Positions 1-8,843 of a DNA stretch of 64,000 nt are shown one piece after another (within the stretch, counting starts at the first letter, position 1; each line of letters begins with the position of its first letter). Made by a program: the position numbers and the translations under genes. Origin of the DNA: Sporosarcina sp. Marseille-Q4943 (GTDB lineage Bacteria > Bacillota > Bacilli > Bacillales_A > Planococcaceae). The notes under the pieces were generated by a model. The model was not told where the DNA came from. It saw only the letters and a program-made list of their open reading frames with translations, and ran no database searches. The stretch covers positions 965,001 to 1,029,000 of the forward strand of contig NZ_OX031157.1 of NCBI RefSeq assembly GCF_943736995.1, read 5' to 3'.

Positions 1-110
1 CCCGTCCGCCGCTAATATCAGGGAGCAAGCTCCCATCAATTCGCTCGACTTGCATGTATTAGGCACGCCGCCAGCGTTCGTCCTGAGCCAGGATCAAACT
101 CTCCATAATA
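1..110 (-). rRNA. 16S ribosomal RNA, 5' end (partial)
   Basis: Read on the minus strand this is the start of a bacterial 16S rRNA: the universal AGAGTTTGATCCTGGCTCAG primer site lies at 83-102, followed by the conserved GACGAACGCTGGCGGCG and CTAATACATGCAAGTCGAGCG blocks. Only about 110 nt is present and the gene runs off the left edge. The 5' boundary is placed by counting from E. coli position 8. In Bacillus subtilis the ygxA gene also lies directly upstream of an rrn operon, so the context fits. Confidence 0.98.
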
Positions 111-295
111 GAGAAATTCGAGTAGCTCGAGTTTCTTGCTGGCATCATTTAAGATGTCAATTTTGAATCCGAAGATTCGTTTTGTCTTTTCACCGACAGA
201 GTCGGCTACAAGACTTTATTTGTTGACGTTTTGCTGTTCAGTTTTCAAGGTTCGTTTTACTTCTCTTGTTTCGCTTCTTCAAAAGCGACTTCTCT

Positions 296-324
296 AATCT
301 ACCATCGTTACTCTGTAGAGTCAA
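296..324 (-). promoter_or_regulatory. rrn promoter P2
   Basis: On the minus strand TTGACT (324-319), a 17-bp spacer and TAGATT (301-296). It lies about 100 bp downstream of P1 and some 185 bp before the 16S rRNA, which is the expected spacing for the second of two tandem rrn promoters. Confidence 0.7.
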
Positions 325-394
325 GAGCTTTTTTAAATTAGTTTTTAAAACTTGTTTCGAAGCTAAGTAACTAACTCCCTCAGCGACGTTTACT

Positions 395-424
395 ATAATA
401 GCATGGGTTGTTTTCATAAGTCAA
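395..424 (-). promoter_or_regulatory. rrn promoter P1
   Basis: On the minus strand TTGACT (424-419) is followed after 18 bp by TATTAT (400-395), about 280 bp before the 16S rRNA. Together with the second TTGACT box it forms the tandem sigma-A arrangement usual for Bacillus rrn operons. The exact -10 register could be shifted by one base. Confidence 0.7.
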
Positions 425-689
425 CACTAAAAACGAAAAAACTTATTAACGCTCTAAATTCGTAGAATGCGCTTGATTTGATTGAATAGGGAGTTCCGTT
501 GATTGAAGTGAAAGGCGGTGACTCTTGGGAAATTCGCGAACGTGTTTGCGAGCACAAGCGTAGCGTTGCGAGCAATATTTTTTGCGACCTTAAGGGAGCA
601 AGATATTGCAGGATGACTTAATTTCTGCAAAAGGCGCAGAAATTAAGGCCAATCGGACTCTTCGTTGTCCGACTGGCTCAACGCCCCCG
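425..689. other. Intergenic region with two hairpins and a degraded copy of the dispersed repeat
   Basis: Between ygxA and the rrn promoters. A hairpin with a 12-bp stem lies at 617-628/636-647 and another at about 651-676; neither has a clear T-run, so they are only possible 3' ends for ygxA. The stretch from 498 (GTTGATTGAAGTG, then GGCGGTGACTC) resembles the left end of the ~125-bp dispersed repeat found elsewhere in the window, but no matching right end is visible. No coding sequence is seen. Confidence 0.45.
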
Positions 690-1562
690 TCAGTCCTCTG
701 GGTCTACACGGTAGTCTCTATGAAATACATATTCATTTTTCGATTCACTTTCCACGATTTGAATAAAACCTTTTTCAACTAAAAACTCAACGAGCACTTC
801 TAGATTGATCGAATACATCTGTAACTCCTCATGCTCATGAAGCTCCTGGATTGTCCATGTCTCTTTCGTCGACATGACGTCCATAATATGTCTTGCTCCG
901 TCCAGCGTGCGGTTATGAATGAAGAATTCACTTGCCAAGAATAGAAGCTCTAATCTTTTCTCTATTGGCTCCTCGCTCATGATCAGTTCCTCATATAGTT
1001 TATAGATTGCCGGATCGATCTTTTTCACTTGGGACCATACAGTCACTTCAGGAGCGAATCCCTTTTCAATGACGGTGAGCCTTGCAAGATGATGAAGGGA
1101 TTGGATTGCATGATGATACGCATCCATATAGTTTTGCTGTTCAAAAAACATTTTTCCTTCCATATACACTCTTACTAATCTCGACAGCTCGAGTCCCATT
1201 TTAATCTTCCTACCATAGAAGGGATATTCCTTCAGCTCATTTTTCAACCCTTCGACAAATTCGTTGCGATCGAAGAAGATCTTTCCATAGAAGAGCCAAT
1301 CGACGACTTTTCTTCTTGTTCCGAGCAACAGCCATTTCCTCAGCTGTTTCTCACTGATGACATGCATGGCAGCTTTCCCTGTACCGTCTGTATAATGTTT
1401 TGTATATATGGGCGTTTCTTCATTAGATGTAATGATAAGCATGATTTCATCAAACGTGTCTGTTATCGGATCGCCTGCACCCCTTTTTTCAACGAGAATG
1501 ACACCTAGTGTTTCAGGCGAGCTAGCGCGTTCTTGGTAAATCGGTCTAAGAACCTGTTCCAT
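690..1562 (-). CDS. ygxA: YgxA-like nucleotidyltransferase-related protein
   Basis: 290 residues, recognised as the conserved Bacillales YgxA family, annotated as nucleotidyltransferase-like; the biochemical activity is not established. No signal peptide or membrane segment is seen; an acidic helix-rich C-terminal half follows an N-terminal alpha/beta part. GGAGGTG is positioned well for the ATG at 1562. The gene lies immediately upstream of an rrn operon and next to ygzB and perR, exactly as in B. subtilis, which supports the identification more strongly than any motif. Confidence 0.88.
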   Translation of the reverse strand: MEQVLRPIYQERASSPETLGVILVEKRGAGDPITDTFDEIMLIITSNEETPIYTKHYTDGTGKAAMHVISEKQLRKWLLLGTRRKVVDWLFYGKIFFDRNEFVEGLKNELKEYPFYGRKIKMGLELSRLVRVYMEGKMFFEQQNYMDAYHHAIQSLHHLARLTVIEKGFAPEVTVWSQVKKIDPAIYKLYEELIMSEEPIEKRLELLFLASEFFIHNRTLDGARHIMDVMSTKETWTIQELHEHEELQMYSINLEVLVEFLVEKGFIQIVESESKNEYVFHRDYRVDPED

Positions 1563-1730
1563 TATGACACCTCCAATTCTATTTGTTCGACGCAGCTTCT
1601 CAAAAACCCTTCATTCAAAAATCGTAAAATATGATGATAATGGAATTTGTGCTATATTGATTGAGGAGCGTTCAATTCATTTCTTTAGATGTTCCCCTTT
1701 CATTACATTTCATTCTAAGGAGGATTACGG

Positions 1731-2102
1731 ATGAAACCTTATAAAAATAAAATAAACCGGATCCGGTCATTTGCGCTATCCCTTATTTTCATCGGGGTCG
1801 TCATTATGTATCTTGGCATATTCTTCAGAAACAATGAAATCATTATGCTGATATTCATGATCCTTGGACTTCTAGCCATTCTCGGCAGTACGGTTGTTTA
1901 CGCTTGGATTGGAACGTTATCGACGAGGGCTGTGCAGATCGTCTGTCCAAATTGCGGCAAAGCGACTAAAATGCTTGGCCGGGTTGATATGTGCGGACAT
2001 TGCAGAGAGCCACTCACGTTGGACCCTACATTGGAAGGCAAGGAATTCGACGTAGCTTATAACCGTCCAGCGAATAAAAAAGGCTCGACAGAAAAGAAAT
2101 AA
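1731..2102 (+). CDS. ygzB: YgzB-family (UPF0295) membrane protein
   Basis: 123 residues with two predicted transmembrane helices (about 13-35 and 38-60) followed by a cytoplasmic zinc-ribbon made by C72-x2-C75 and C88-x2-C91 and a lysine-rich tail. The function is unknown. The start is supported by AAGGAGG shortly upstream. It is divergent from ygxA and convergent with perR, the conserved Bacillus arrangement. Confidence 0.9.
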   Translation: MKPYKNKINRIRSFALSLIFIGVVIMYLGIFFRNNEIIMLIFMILGLLAILGSTVVYAWIGTLSTRAVQIVCPNCGKATKMLGRVDMCGHCREPLTLDPTLEGKEFDVAYNRPANKKGSTEKK

Positions 2103-2105
2103 GAA

Positions 2106-2142
2106 AAAACCGGTTCCGTCTTTCAACCTCGGAACCGGTTTT
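2106..2142. terminator. Bidirectional terminator between ygzB and perR
   Basis: A 12-bp perfect stem AAAACCGGTTCC/GGAACCGGTTTT (2106-2117/2131-2142) with A/T-rich flanks on both sides, placed between two convergent genes. Confidence 0.9.
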
Positions 2143-2143
2143 C

Positions 2144-2587
2144 TTATTCTGCTTTATTGGCGCCTGATGCACATTCAGGACATGTTCCATATACTTCAAG
2201 ACGATGTGAATTCACTTCGAAGCCCGTAACATGGGAAGCAAGATGCTCGACTTCCTCCAGCCCGGGATGATGGAAGTCTACGATTTTGCCACAGTTATCA
2301 CAGATGATGTGATAATGATCATGTGTGACGAAATCGAAACGGCTCGAAGAATCTCCATATGTTAGTTCCTTTACAAGCCCGGCATTCCGGAAAACACGCA
2401 GATTATTATATACGGTCGCAACACTCATATTTGGAAAATCAGCTTCGAGCGCTCTATATATTTCATCAGCTGTTGGATGCGTCTCGGAAGAAATGAGAAA
2501 TTCTAAAATGGCATGCCTCTGCGGTGTAATACGAACACCGCTCTCCTTCAATGTGACAAGCGCGTCTTTCAAGAACACTTCAGACAT
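2144..2587 (-). CDS. perR: Peroxide-responsive repressor PerR (Fur family)
   Basis: 147 residues from the ATG at 2587, chosen over upstream GTG/TTG because GGAG lies 8 nt before it. The metal-sensing ligands are at the same numbers as in B. subtilis PerR: H37, D85, H91, H93 and D104, and the structural zinc cysteines C96, C99, C136, C139. D104 with H37 is the signature separating PerR from Fur and Zur. Known role: Fe(II)- or Mn(II)-bound dimer that represses peroxide-defence genes and is inactivated by metal-catalysed histidine oxidation. A perfect PerR box in its own promoter (2620-2634) implies autoregulation; the ZosA-like ATPase at 26431 is a plausible further target within this window. 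Confidence 0.96.
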   Translation of the reverse strand: MSEVFLKDALVTLKESGVRITPQRHAILEFLISSETHPTADEIYRALEADFPNMSVATVYNNLRVFRNAGLVKELTYGDSSSRFDFVTHDHYHIICDNCGKIVDFHHPGLEEVEHLASHVTGFEVNSHRLEVYGTCPECASGANKAE

Positions 2588-2619
2588 CGCCAACACTCCA
2601 ATCCATAAAGATTACTTCT

Positions 2620-2634
2620 TTATAATCATTATAA
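2620..2634. promoter_or_regulatory. PerR box upstream of perR
   Basis: TTATAATCATTATAA is a perfect match to the 7-1-7 PerR operator consensus TTATAATnATTATAA, about 33 bp upstream of the perR start codon. Autoregulation of perR through such a box is established in B. subtilis. Confidence 0.9.
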
Positions 2635-2702
2635 TTAGTTTACTGAAGAAAGGCATTTTTGTCAACTAAAGTGCTGTCCCTCGGGACGAAGCAAGACCTG
2701 AT

Positions 2703-3647
2703 TTAATACCCTTTTTCCGGGTCGATCAAATTGGTCAAGTTCTTATCCCCGCTTTGCCACTTCTCCAGGTTTTCCGTGAAAAACTCGAGCGCTCTCTCAA
2801 TATACTTCCCGGAATGGCTCGAGACATGCGGAGAAATTGTTACATTCGGCAAAGACCATAGCTCGCTTTCCGCTGGCAACGGCTCTTTCTCAAATACATC
2901 GAGGACCGCATGCCCGATTGCTCCGTCCTTCAAAGCTTCCACAAGAATGGATTCCTTCACGAGGTCTCCCCTGCCGAAATTCATGAATACCGCTGTCTCC
3001 TTCATCGCTTTGAAATGGTTCTCTGTCAGCAAGCCTCTCGTTTTTTCTGTACTAGGCAACACAGAAATGACAATGTCGGCTTCCGGAAGTCTGCTTGTCA
3101 GTCCGCCAAATTGAATAGTTTCATCCATAAATGGTGCGGAGTTTCCCGAATGATTGCAGCCGATCGTCCGGACGCCGAATGCTTGAAGCAACCTTCCGAT
3201 TTCCGATCCAATCGCTCCCGGTCCAAGAATGAGGGCTGTTGACCCGCGCAATTCCGTTTGACGCACTTTCGTATTCCATTCTTTTCGTTTTTGCTGCTCA
3301 GCTAATATAGGAAGGGCACGTCCAAGGGCCAAAATATGTGCTAGGGCCGTTTCAGCCATCGGTGTTTTATGGATTCCGCGTACATTGCTGACCACTATCC
3401 CTTTTTCCGCAATTTCAGCTAGCGGCATCTTTTCCACTCCCGCAGAAGCGACCATTAGCCATTTTAGTGACTTTGCCTCGTCCAGCACCTTCGTGGTGAT
3501 ATCTTCTCCATAGGTGACTATGATTTCAAATTCATCGATTGGCCCTTCATCGATTTTCCGCTTGAAGCAAAATTCGATTCCTGGAAAATCGCTTTCCAAT
3601 TGTTTCATCTGATCATCTTTTATCTTGAAGGTGAATAAAACATTCAT
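2703..3647 (-). CDS. D-2-hydroxyacid dehydrogenase family protein
   Basis: 314 residues. The NAD(P)-binding Rossmann motif GPGAIG is at 142-147; the catalytic triad of the family is visible as R226 (NFGRGD), E255 (FEKEPLP) and H274 (SPHVSSH). The substrate cannot be told; likely reduction of a 2-keto acid or oxidation of a D-2-hydroxyacid in the cytoplasm. The N-terminal substrate domain is typical of the short glyoxylate/phosphoglycerate-dehydrogenase-like subgroup. It lies 15 bp downstream of bcp in the same direction, so the two are probably co-transcribed. Confidence 0.88.
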   Translation of the reverse strand: MNVLFTFKIKDDQMKQLESDFPGIEFCFKRKIDEGPIDEFEIIVTYGEDITTKVLDEAKSLKWLMVASAGVEKMPLAEIAEKGIVVSNVRGIHKTPMAETALAHILALGRALPILAEQQKRKEWNTKVRQTELRGSTALILGPGAIGSEIGRLLQAFGVRTIGCNHSGNSAPFMDETIQFGGLTSRLPEADIVISVLPSTEKTRGLLTENHFKAMKETAVFMNFGRGDLVKESILVEALKDGAIGHAVLDVFEKEPLPAESELWSLPNVTISPHVSSHSGKYIERALEFFTENLEKWQSGDKNLTNLIDPEKGY

Positions 3648-3662
3648 CCGCCCCGCTCCCCC

Positions 3663-4142
3663 TTACGCCTTCTTCGTCAATTGCTCCAATGTTGCAAGCG
3701 CTTCTTCGATATGCCCCTTCACTTTCACTTTCCGCCATTCCTTCACAACTGTCCCCGTAGGATCGATCAGAAATGTGGAACGCTCAATCCCCATATACTC
3801 CTTGCCGAACATTTTCTTTAATTTCCATACGCCATACGCTTCCGCCGCTTCATGATTTGCATCCACCAACAATGAAAATGGCAGTCCTTGCTTTTCGATA
3901 AATCGTTGATGTGATGCTTCATTATCCGGACTGACTCCTAAAATGACAGCATTCAGGTCGCTAAAGCTCTCATAGGCATCCCGGAAATCACATGCCTGCG
4001 TTGTACAGCCAGGAGTAGCATCTTTCGGATAAAAATAGAGGATGACATACTTCTTCCCTTCAAAATCACTTAGAGAAACGATTTCACCATTTTCGTCAGG
4101 CAATGTAAATTGCGGCGCCTGCATACCTTCCAACTTTTCCAT
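3663..4142 (-). CDS. bcp: Thioredoxin-dependent peroxiredoxin, Bcp/PrxQ type
   Basis: 159 residues of thioredoxin fold. The peroxidatic cysteine C46 (TPGCTTQAC) and resolving C51 are five residues apart, the atypical two-Cys PrxQ arrangement. It reduces hydrogen peroxide and organic peroxides using thioredoxin. B. subtilis YgaF occupies the same place between perR and gsaB. GGAGGG precedes the ATG. No PerR box was seen directly before it. Confidence 0.93.
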   Translation of the reverse strand: MEKLEGMQAPQFTLPDENGEIVSLSDFEGKKYVILYFYPKDATPGCTTQACDFRDAYESFSDLNAVILGVSPDNEASHQRFIEKQGLPFSLLVDANHEAAEAYGVWKLKKMFGKEYMGIERSTFLIDPTGTVVKEWRKVKVKGHIEEALATLEQLTKKA

Positions 4143-4268
4143 AGCGATCCCTCCAACTCTTTCTTACCCCAATCGTACCGGACAACCGATATAGTTTCAA
4201 TTTCTTTGGCGTATCCACACAAGTTTGTTTAAAATGGTATATGTACCGATTTGAACGGAGGAATTGAA

Positions 4269-5573
4269 ATGAACAGAACTAATTCAGAACTAATTTACAA
4301 AGAAGCTTGTGAACATATCGTTGGAGGAGTGAACAGCCCTTCTCGTGGATATAAAGCGGTCGGCGGAGGAGCGCCTACAGTGATGGAGCGTGCGGAAGGC
4401 GCTTATTTCTGGGATGTCGATGGCAATAAATATATCGATTACTTAGGTGCATACGGCCCGATCATTACCGGCCACGCACACCCGCATATCGCGGAGGCGA
4501 TTACGAAAGCCGCCACGACCGGGGTATTGTACGGGACACCGACGAAGCATGAGGTCAAATTCGCTAAAATGCTGAAAGAAGCAATCCCTTCCATGGATAA
4601 AGTCCGTTTCGTCAATTCAGGGACCGAAGCTGTCATGACGACAATCCGAGTTGCACGCGCCTTCACCGGAAGAACGAAAGTGATGAAGTTTGCGGGTTGC
4701 TATCATGGACATTCAGACCTTGTCCTCGTAGCTGCAGGATCTGGTCCGGCAACGTTAGGCACCCCGGATTCAGCTGGAGTCCCTGCTTCCATCGCGCAAG
4801 AAGTGATCACGATCCCATTCAATGATCCAGATGCATATAAGGAAGCAATGGAAAAATGGGGAGATGAATTGGCTTGTATTTTAGTCGAACCGATCGTTGG
4901 GAATTTCGGCATTGTCGAACCTAATGAAGGATTCCTTCCACTTGTCCATGAACTTGCGGAAGAGAAAGGCGCACTTATCATTTACGATGAAGTGATCACG
5001 GCCTTCCGTTTCCATTACGGCAGTGCTTCAACGTTACTTGAAACGACACCAGACCTGATCGCCTTCGGGAAAATCATCGGCGGCGGTTTGCCGATCGGAG
5101 CATATGGCGGCAAGAAAGAGATCATGGAGACTGTCGCACCGCTCGGACCTGCTTACCAAGCCGGAACGATGGCAGGAAACCCCGCCTCTATGCTATCCGG
5201 CATCGCTTGCTTGGAAGTATTGCAGCAACCTGGCATCTATGAAGAAATGGATCGCTTAGGAGGAATGCTGGAAGATGGCATCCTTCAATTAGCGGAAAAG
5301 CACGGCATTACGTTGACGATCAATCGTCTCGGCGGTGCGATTACATTATTCTTCACGGATGTGATCGTAGAGAACTATGAGCAGGCTGAACAGACAGACG
5401 GAGAGATTTTTGCGAAGTTCTTTAAACTGATGCTCGAAAACGGCGTCAACCTCGCACCGTCCAAGTATGAAGCTTGGTTCCTCACAATTGCGCATAAAGA
5501 AGAGGACATCATTCATACACTAGAGGCGGTAGACCGTTCATTCAAAGAACTTGCGTCTAAGAAGGATAGTTGA
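4269..5573 (+). CDS. hemL: Glutamate-1-semialdehyde 2,1-aminomutase
   Basis: 434 residues from the ATG at 4269, which has CGGAGG 7 nt upstream; the TTG further upstream lies inside that site. A PLP-dependent class III aminotransferase-fold enzyme that converts glutamate-1-semialdehyde to 5-aminolevulinate in tetrapyrrole synthesis. K268 in [17 protein letters not shown] is the Schiff-base lysine and D240 contacts the PLP ring nitrogen; the NSPSR segment near residue 22 is typical. By position it matches the second B. subtilis copy, gsaB, rather than the hemAXCDBL operon gene. Confidence 0.93.
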   Translation: MNRTNSELIYKEACEHIVGGVNSPSRGYKAVGGGAPTVMERAEGAYFWDVDGNKYIDYLGAYGPIITGHAHPHIAEAITKAATTGVLYGTPTKHEVKFAKMLKEAIPSMDKVRFVNSGTEAVMTTIRVARAFTGRTKVMKFAGCYHGHSDLVLVAAGSGPATLGTPDSAGVPASIAQEVITIPFNDPDAYKEAMEKWGDELACILVEPIVGNFGIVEPNEGFLPLVHELAEEKGALIIYDEVITAFRFHYGSASTLLETTPDLIAFGKIIGGGLPIGAYGGKKEIMETVAPLGPAYQAGTMAGNPASMLSGIACLEVLQQPGIYEEMDRLGGMLEDGILQLAEKHGITLTINRLGGAITLFFTDVIVENYEQAEQTDGEIFAKFFKLMLENGVNLAPSKYEAWFLTIAHKEEDIIHTLEAVDRSFKELASKKDS

Positions 5574-5606
5574 CCTATTGGAAAAGATAGGGTAAAGTAC
5601 GGAAAA

Positions 5607-5628
5607 CGCCTCATTTTCGAAAGAGGCG
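5607..5628 (+). terminator. Terminator after hemL
   Basis: Six-bp GC-rich stem CGCCTC/GAGGCG (extendable through the A/T-rich loop) followed by CATTTTATTTT, 34 bp after the hemL stop. Confidence 0.7.
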
Positions 5629-5667
5629 CATTTTATTTTGAATACCTTTAGTAGAAAGGATAATCAT

Positions 5668-6750
5668 ATGAAACTTGGCGCCCGCATCTTCAAAACGGGT
5701 ATAGCGATTGTTGCCGCATTGTTTCTGGCGGAGATGCTCAGCTTGCCGAATCCAGTTTTTGCAGGCATTGCGGCCATCTTTGCGATTCAACCATCCATTT
5801 ACCGATCATATTTGACTATAATCGAACAGATTCAAGGTAATCTGATCGGTGCCATTACGGCCATCACCTTTGTGTTAGTGTTTGGACATCAAATTGTGAC
5901 TGTCGGATTTGCAGCGGTCATCATCATCCTCATTATGCTGAAGTTGGGGCTTGAGAAATCCATATCCTTAGCTTTAGTGACGATGATCGCCATCATGGAA
6001 ATCAAAGGGGATGCATTCCTGTCCTTCGCCCTCCTTCGATTTGTCACTATGGTCATCGGGGTCCTCTCCGCCTTTGTCGTCAACTTGCTGTTCATGCCTC
6101 CGAAATATGAAACAAAATTATTTCAAGCAATCCATCAAGCCCAAGATGAAATAATCCGGTGGATTCGGCTTGCGGGCAGGCAGGCTTCCGAACATATTGC
6201 AACAAAGAAGTCATTGGCAAAATTGAAAGATCGGCTTTCAAATGTCGATCAGCTCTATTCACTATATAAAGAGGAACGGAGCTACTTTAGAAAAAGCTCG
6301 CGGTCAAAGGCGAGGAAGCTTGTCATATACAGACAGATGATTGCAACGTCAAAAAGCAGTTATGAAGTGCTGTCCCGGCTTCATAAATATGAAAATGAAT
6401 TGATCAATCTGCCCGAGCATTTCCGTATGATGATCCAGGAACGGCTCGACGCATTGCTCACTTATCATGAACAACTCCATCTGAAATTTGTAGGCAAGCT
6501 GAAAGCCGATAGAATGACGGAAAGCTTGAACGAGGAATTCATCCAACGACAGGAAGTCATGGATATTTTCGCGAAGGAGATCGCCATCACAAAAGAGGAA
6601 GAAGAGTTTTCCGCCTATCACCTCCTCCACGTCCTCTCTTCGTTGCTTAACTACGAAGAACAATTGGAGTATCTAGACCGGCTGATTGTCTCCAATCAAC
6701 GCAGGCACGGACATAAGGTGAGCAATGAACTGGAAAATGAGATTTATTAA
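5668..6750 (+). CDS. ygaE: YgaE-like aromatic acid exporter family membrane protein
   Basis: 360 residues from the ATG at 5668 (AGAAAGGA 7 nt upstream). The first ~150 residues form about five to six hydrophobic segments characteristic of the ArAE/FUSC-type domain; the remaining ~200 residues are charged and probably helical in the cytoplasm. B. subtilis YgaE (UPF0421) sits next to gsaB in the same order. The substrate is unknown; export of aromatic or other organic acids is only inferred from the superfamily. Confidence 0.8.
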   Translation: MKLGARIFKTGIAIVAALFLAEMLSLPNPVFAGIAAIFAIQPSIYRSYLTIIEQIQGNLIGAITAITFVLVFGHQIVTVGFAAVIIILIMLKLGLEKSISLALVTMIAIMEIKGDAFLSFALLRFVTMVIGVLSAFVVNLLFMPPKYETKLFQAIHQAQDEIIRWIRLAGRQASEHIATKKSLAKLKDRLSNVDQLYSLYKEERSYFRKSSRSKARKLVIYRQMIATSKSSYEVLSRLHKYENELINLPEHFRMMIQERLDALLTYHEQLHLKFVGKLKADRMTESLNEEFIQRQEVMDIFAKEIAITKEEEEFSAYHLLHVLSSLLNYEEQLEYLDRLIVSNQRRHGHKVSNELENEIY

Positions 6751-6790
6751 AGAAACCATCCTTGGACAATGTGCCAAGGATGGTTTCTTT
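6749..6790. terminator. Bidirectional terminator between ygaE and the oligopeptide operon
   Basis: A 17-bp perfect stem (6749-6765/6774-6790) reading AAAGAAACCATCCTTGG on the left arm with an 8-nt loop. The ends overlap the stop regions of both convergent genes. Confidence 0.93.
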
Positions 6791-7686
6791 CAGTTTTTCA
6801 TTTTTGGATCGAGGGCGTCCCTCAGGCCGTCGCCCATCAAGTTGAAACCTAGAACAGTCAGCATGATGGAAAGTCCAGGGAAAATCATCGTCCATGGAGC
6901 GGACTGTAAATAGGACTTCGAATCGGCGAGCATTTTCCCCCATTCAGGCTGTGGCGCCTGTGCACCTAATCCGAGAAAACCGAGTGCAGCCGCTTCAAGA
7001 ATAGCAGTTGCAACGGCTAGCGTCCCTTGCACGATGACGGGGGCCATTGAATTCGGAAGGATATGCGAAAATAAAATCCGTGCATCCTTCATTCCAATCG
7101 CCTTGGCCGCCATAATATATTCATCTTCCTTGATGCTCAATACTTTGGACCGTATCAAACGCCCGAAATTCGGAACATTGATAATGGCGATGGCGATCAA
7201 GGCATTCTCTAGCCCTGGTCCCAATACAGAAACAATCGCAATGGCTAGCAGGATTGATGGAAATGCGAGCATAATATCAAAGATCCTAGATATGATCGTA
7301 TCTGTCCACCGACCGTAATAGCCTGCCACGATCCCTAAAAAGCTGCCGACGATGACCGAGGCGATGACGGATAGGAACCCGACCGAAAGCGATATTCTCG
7401 CACCGTGGATAATGCGTGACAGTATATCCCTGCCGAAATCATCCGTTCCAAGCCAATATTCTGCTGAAGGCGGTTGGAGCCGATCGGCCGCCATTTGCTC
7501 ATTGATGCCCTCCTTTGCAATGAGAGGGCCAAAAATGGCAAGAAGCACAAAAAAAAGGATGATGATCATTCCGGCAACCGCCACTTTGCTCTTCGTGAAA
7601 CTTCGCCAAGCTTCCCGCCAAGGACCTGTCGTCCTTTCAATTTCTGATTCAACAATTCCATCCATTTTAGGCGTAAATTCAGACAT
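6790..7686 (-). CDS. Oligopeptide/dipeptide ABC transporter permease, DppC/AppC type
   Basis: 298 residues with six hydrophobic segments; the cytoplasmic coupling loop reads AAKAIGMKDARILFSHILPN, the EAA motif of binding-protein-dependent permeases. The N-terminal OppC_N segment (residues ~22-75) identifies the C-type partner. Last gene of a five-gene operon whose order D-F-A-B-C equals the B. subtilis app operon. Confidence 0.92.
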   Translation of the reverse strand: MSEFTPKMDGIVESEIERTTGPWREAWRSFTKSKVAVAGMIIILFFVLLAIFGPLIAKEGINEQMAADRLQPPSAEYWLGTDDFGRDILSRIIHGARISLSVGFLSVIASVIVGSFLGIVAGYYGRWTDTIISRIFDIMLAFPSILLAIAIVSVLGPGLENALIAIAIINVPNFGRLIRSKVLSIKEDEYIMAAKAIGMKDARILFSHILPNSMAPVIVQGTLAVATAILEAAALGFLGLGAQAPQPEWGKMLADSKSYLQSAPWTMIFPGLSIMLTVLGFNLMGDGLRDALDPKMKN

Positions 7687-7703
7687 TCCGCATTCCCCCT
7701 TCC

Positions 7704-8708
7704 TCAGTCATATTTAATCCTCGAATCAATCAGACCATAGAGCAAGTCGACGATCAGGTTGATCATGACGAAGATGAAGGCGACAACGAGAATCCCTGAT
7801 TGGATGACGGGGTAATCCCGGAAGTTGATCGCATCGTATATATACCGCCCGATGCCCGGCCAAGCAAAGATCGTTTCGGTTAATATGGCGCCGCCGAGCA
7901 GCATCCCCATTTGTAGACCGATGATCGTCAACACTGGAATGACGGCATTTTTGAACGCATGCTTGTAAACGACCCAAAACATTTTCTGCCCCTTCGCCCG
8001 AGCAGTCCTAATGTAATCGGAGCGCATTACTTCAAGCATGCTTGAGCGCGTCATCCTTGCAATGATCGCCATCGGTATCGTCGCCAATGCGAGACCTGGC
8101 AATATGAGGTGGCGTAGCACTTGCCAAAGTTGATCAAACCGACCTTGGATGATCGTGTCGATAATATACAGATGAGTAATGGCATTGACCGGATCCCTTA
8201 CCTGCTCTCTCCCGGTTGTAGGCAGCCAGCTGAATTCAATGGCAAATGCCCATTGCCCTAAAAGCCCCAGCCAAAAAATCGGCATCGAAACGCCAACGAG
8301 CGCCAAAATCATCGCTATGTAGTCAAACCATGAATTTTGGAACCATGCCGATACAATACCCGCGTTGACCCCTACGATAATAGCGATCAATATTGCAAAA
8401 AAAGCGAGCTCCATCGTTGCGGCCAAATGCGGCCATATTTCATCGGCGACCGGAAGCCGGGTGCGCATCGACTCTCCGAGATCCCCTTGTAAAATCCCGC
8501 CTAAATACTTGAAGAATTGAATATACCACGGTTGGTCCAACCCCAACTTCGCGTTCATCGCGGCGACTGCTTCTGCCGTCGCCTGCTGCCCTAAAATGAC
8601 TTGAGCCGGGTTGCCGGGAATCGCCCGAATCATCATGAAGACAATGAAAACCATACCGAGAAGTACAGGTATTAACTGCAACAACCTTCTGCCGACGTAG
8701 CTGAGCAT
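7704..8708 (-). CDS. Oligopeptide/dipeptide ABC transporter permease, DppB/AppB type
   Basis: 334 residues from the ATG at 8708, chosen because GAGGTG lies 6 nt before it; an in-frame ATG 21 nt upstream lacks a ribosome binding site. Six transmembrane helices, the GNPA motif after helix 1 and the EAA loop (YIRTARAKGQ) mark a B-type permease. It pairs with the C-type permease 17 bp downstream. Confidence 0.93.
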   Translation of the reverse strand: MLSYVGRRLLQLIPVLLGMVFIVFMMIRAIPGNPAQVILGQQATAEAVAAMNAKLGLDQPWYIQFFKYLGGILQGDLGESMRTRLPVADEIWPHLAATMELAFFAILIAIIVGVNAGIVSAWFQNSWFDYIAMILALVGVSMPIFWLGLLGQWAFAIEFSWLPTTGREQVRDPVNAITHLYIIDTIIQGRFDQLWQVLRHLILPGLALATIPMAIIARMTRSSMLEVMRSDYIRTARAKGQKMFWVVYKHAFKNAVIPVLTIIGLQMGMLLGGAILTETIFAWPGIGRYIYDAINFRDYPVIQSGILVVAFIFVMINLIVDLLYGLIDSRIKYD

Positions 8709-8843
8709 CTCTTTCACCTCAAATCTCATTCATTCGGATACCGATAAACTTCACTTTCGTCAGTCAATGAACAAAATAGGAAAAGGGGGAAATCGAACGA
8801 CTCCCCCCTTACTGGTCATTGCAAAGTGAAAAAAAGTGGACCA

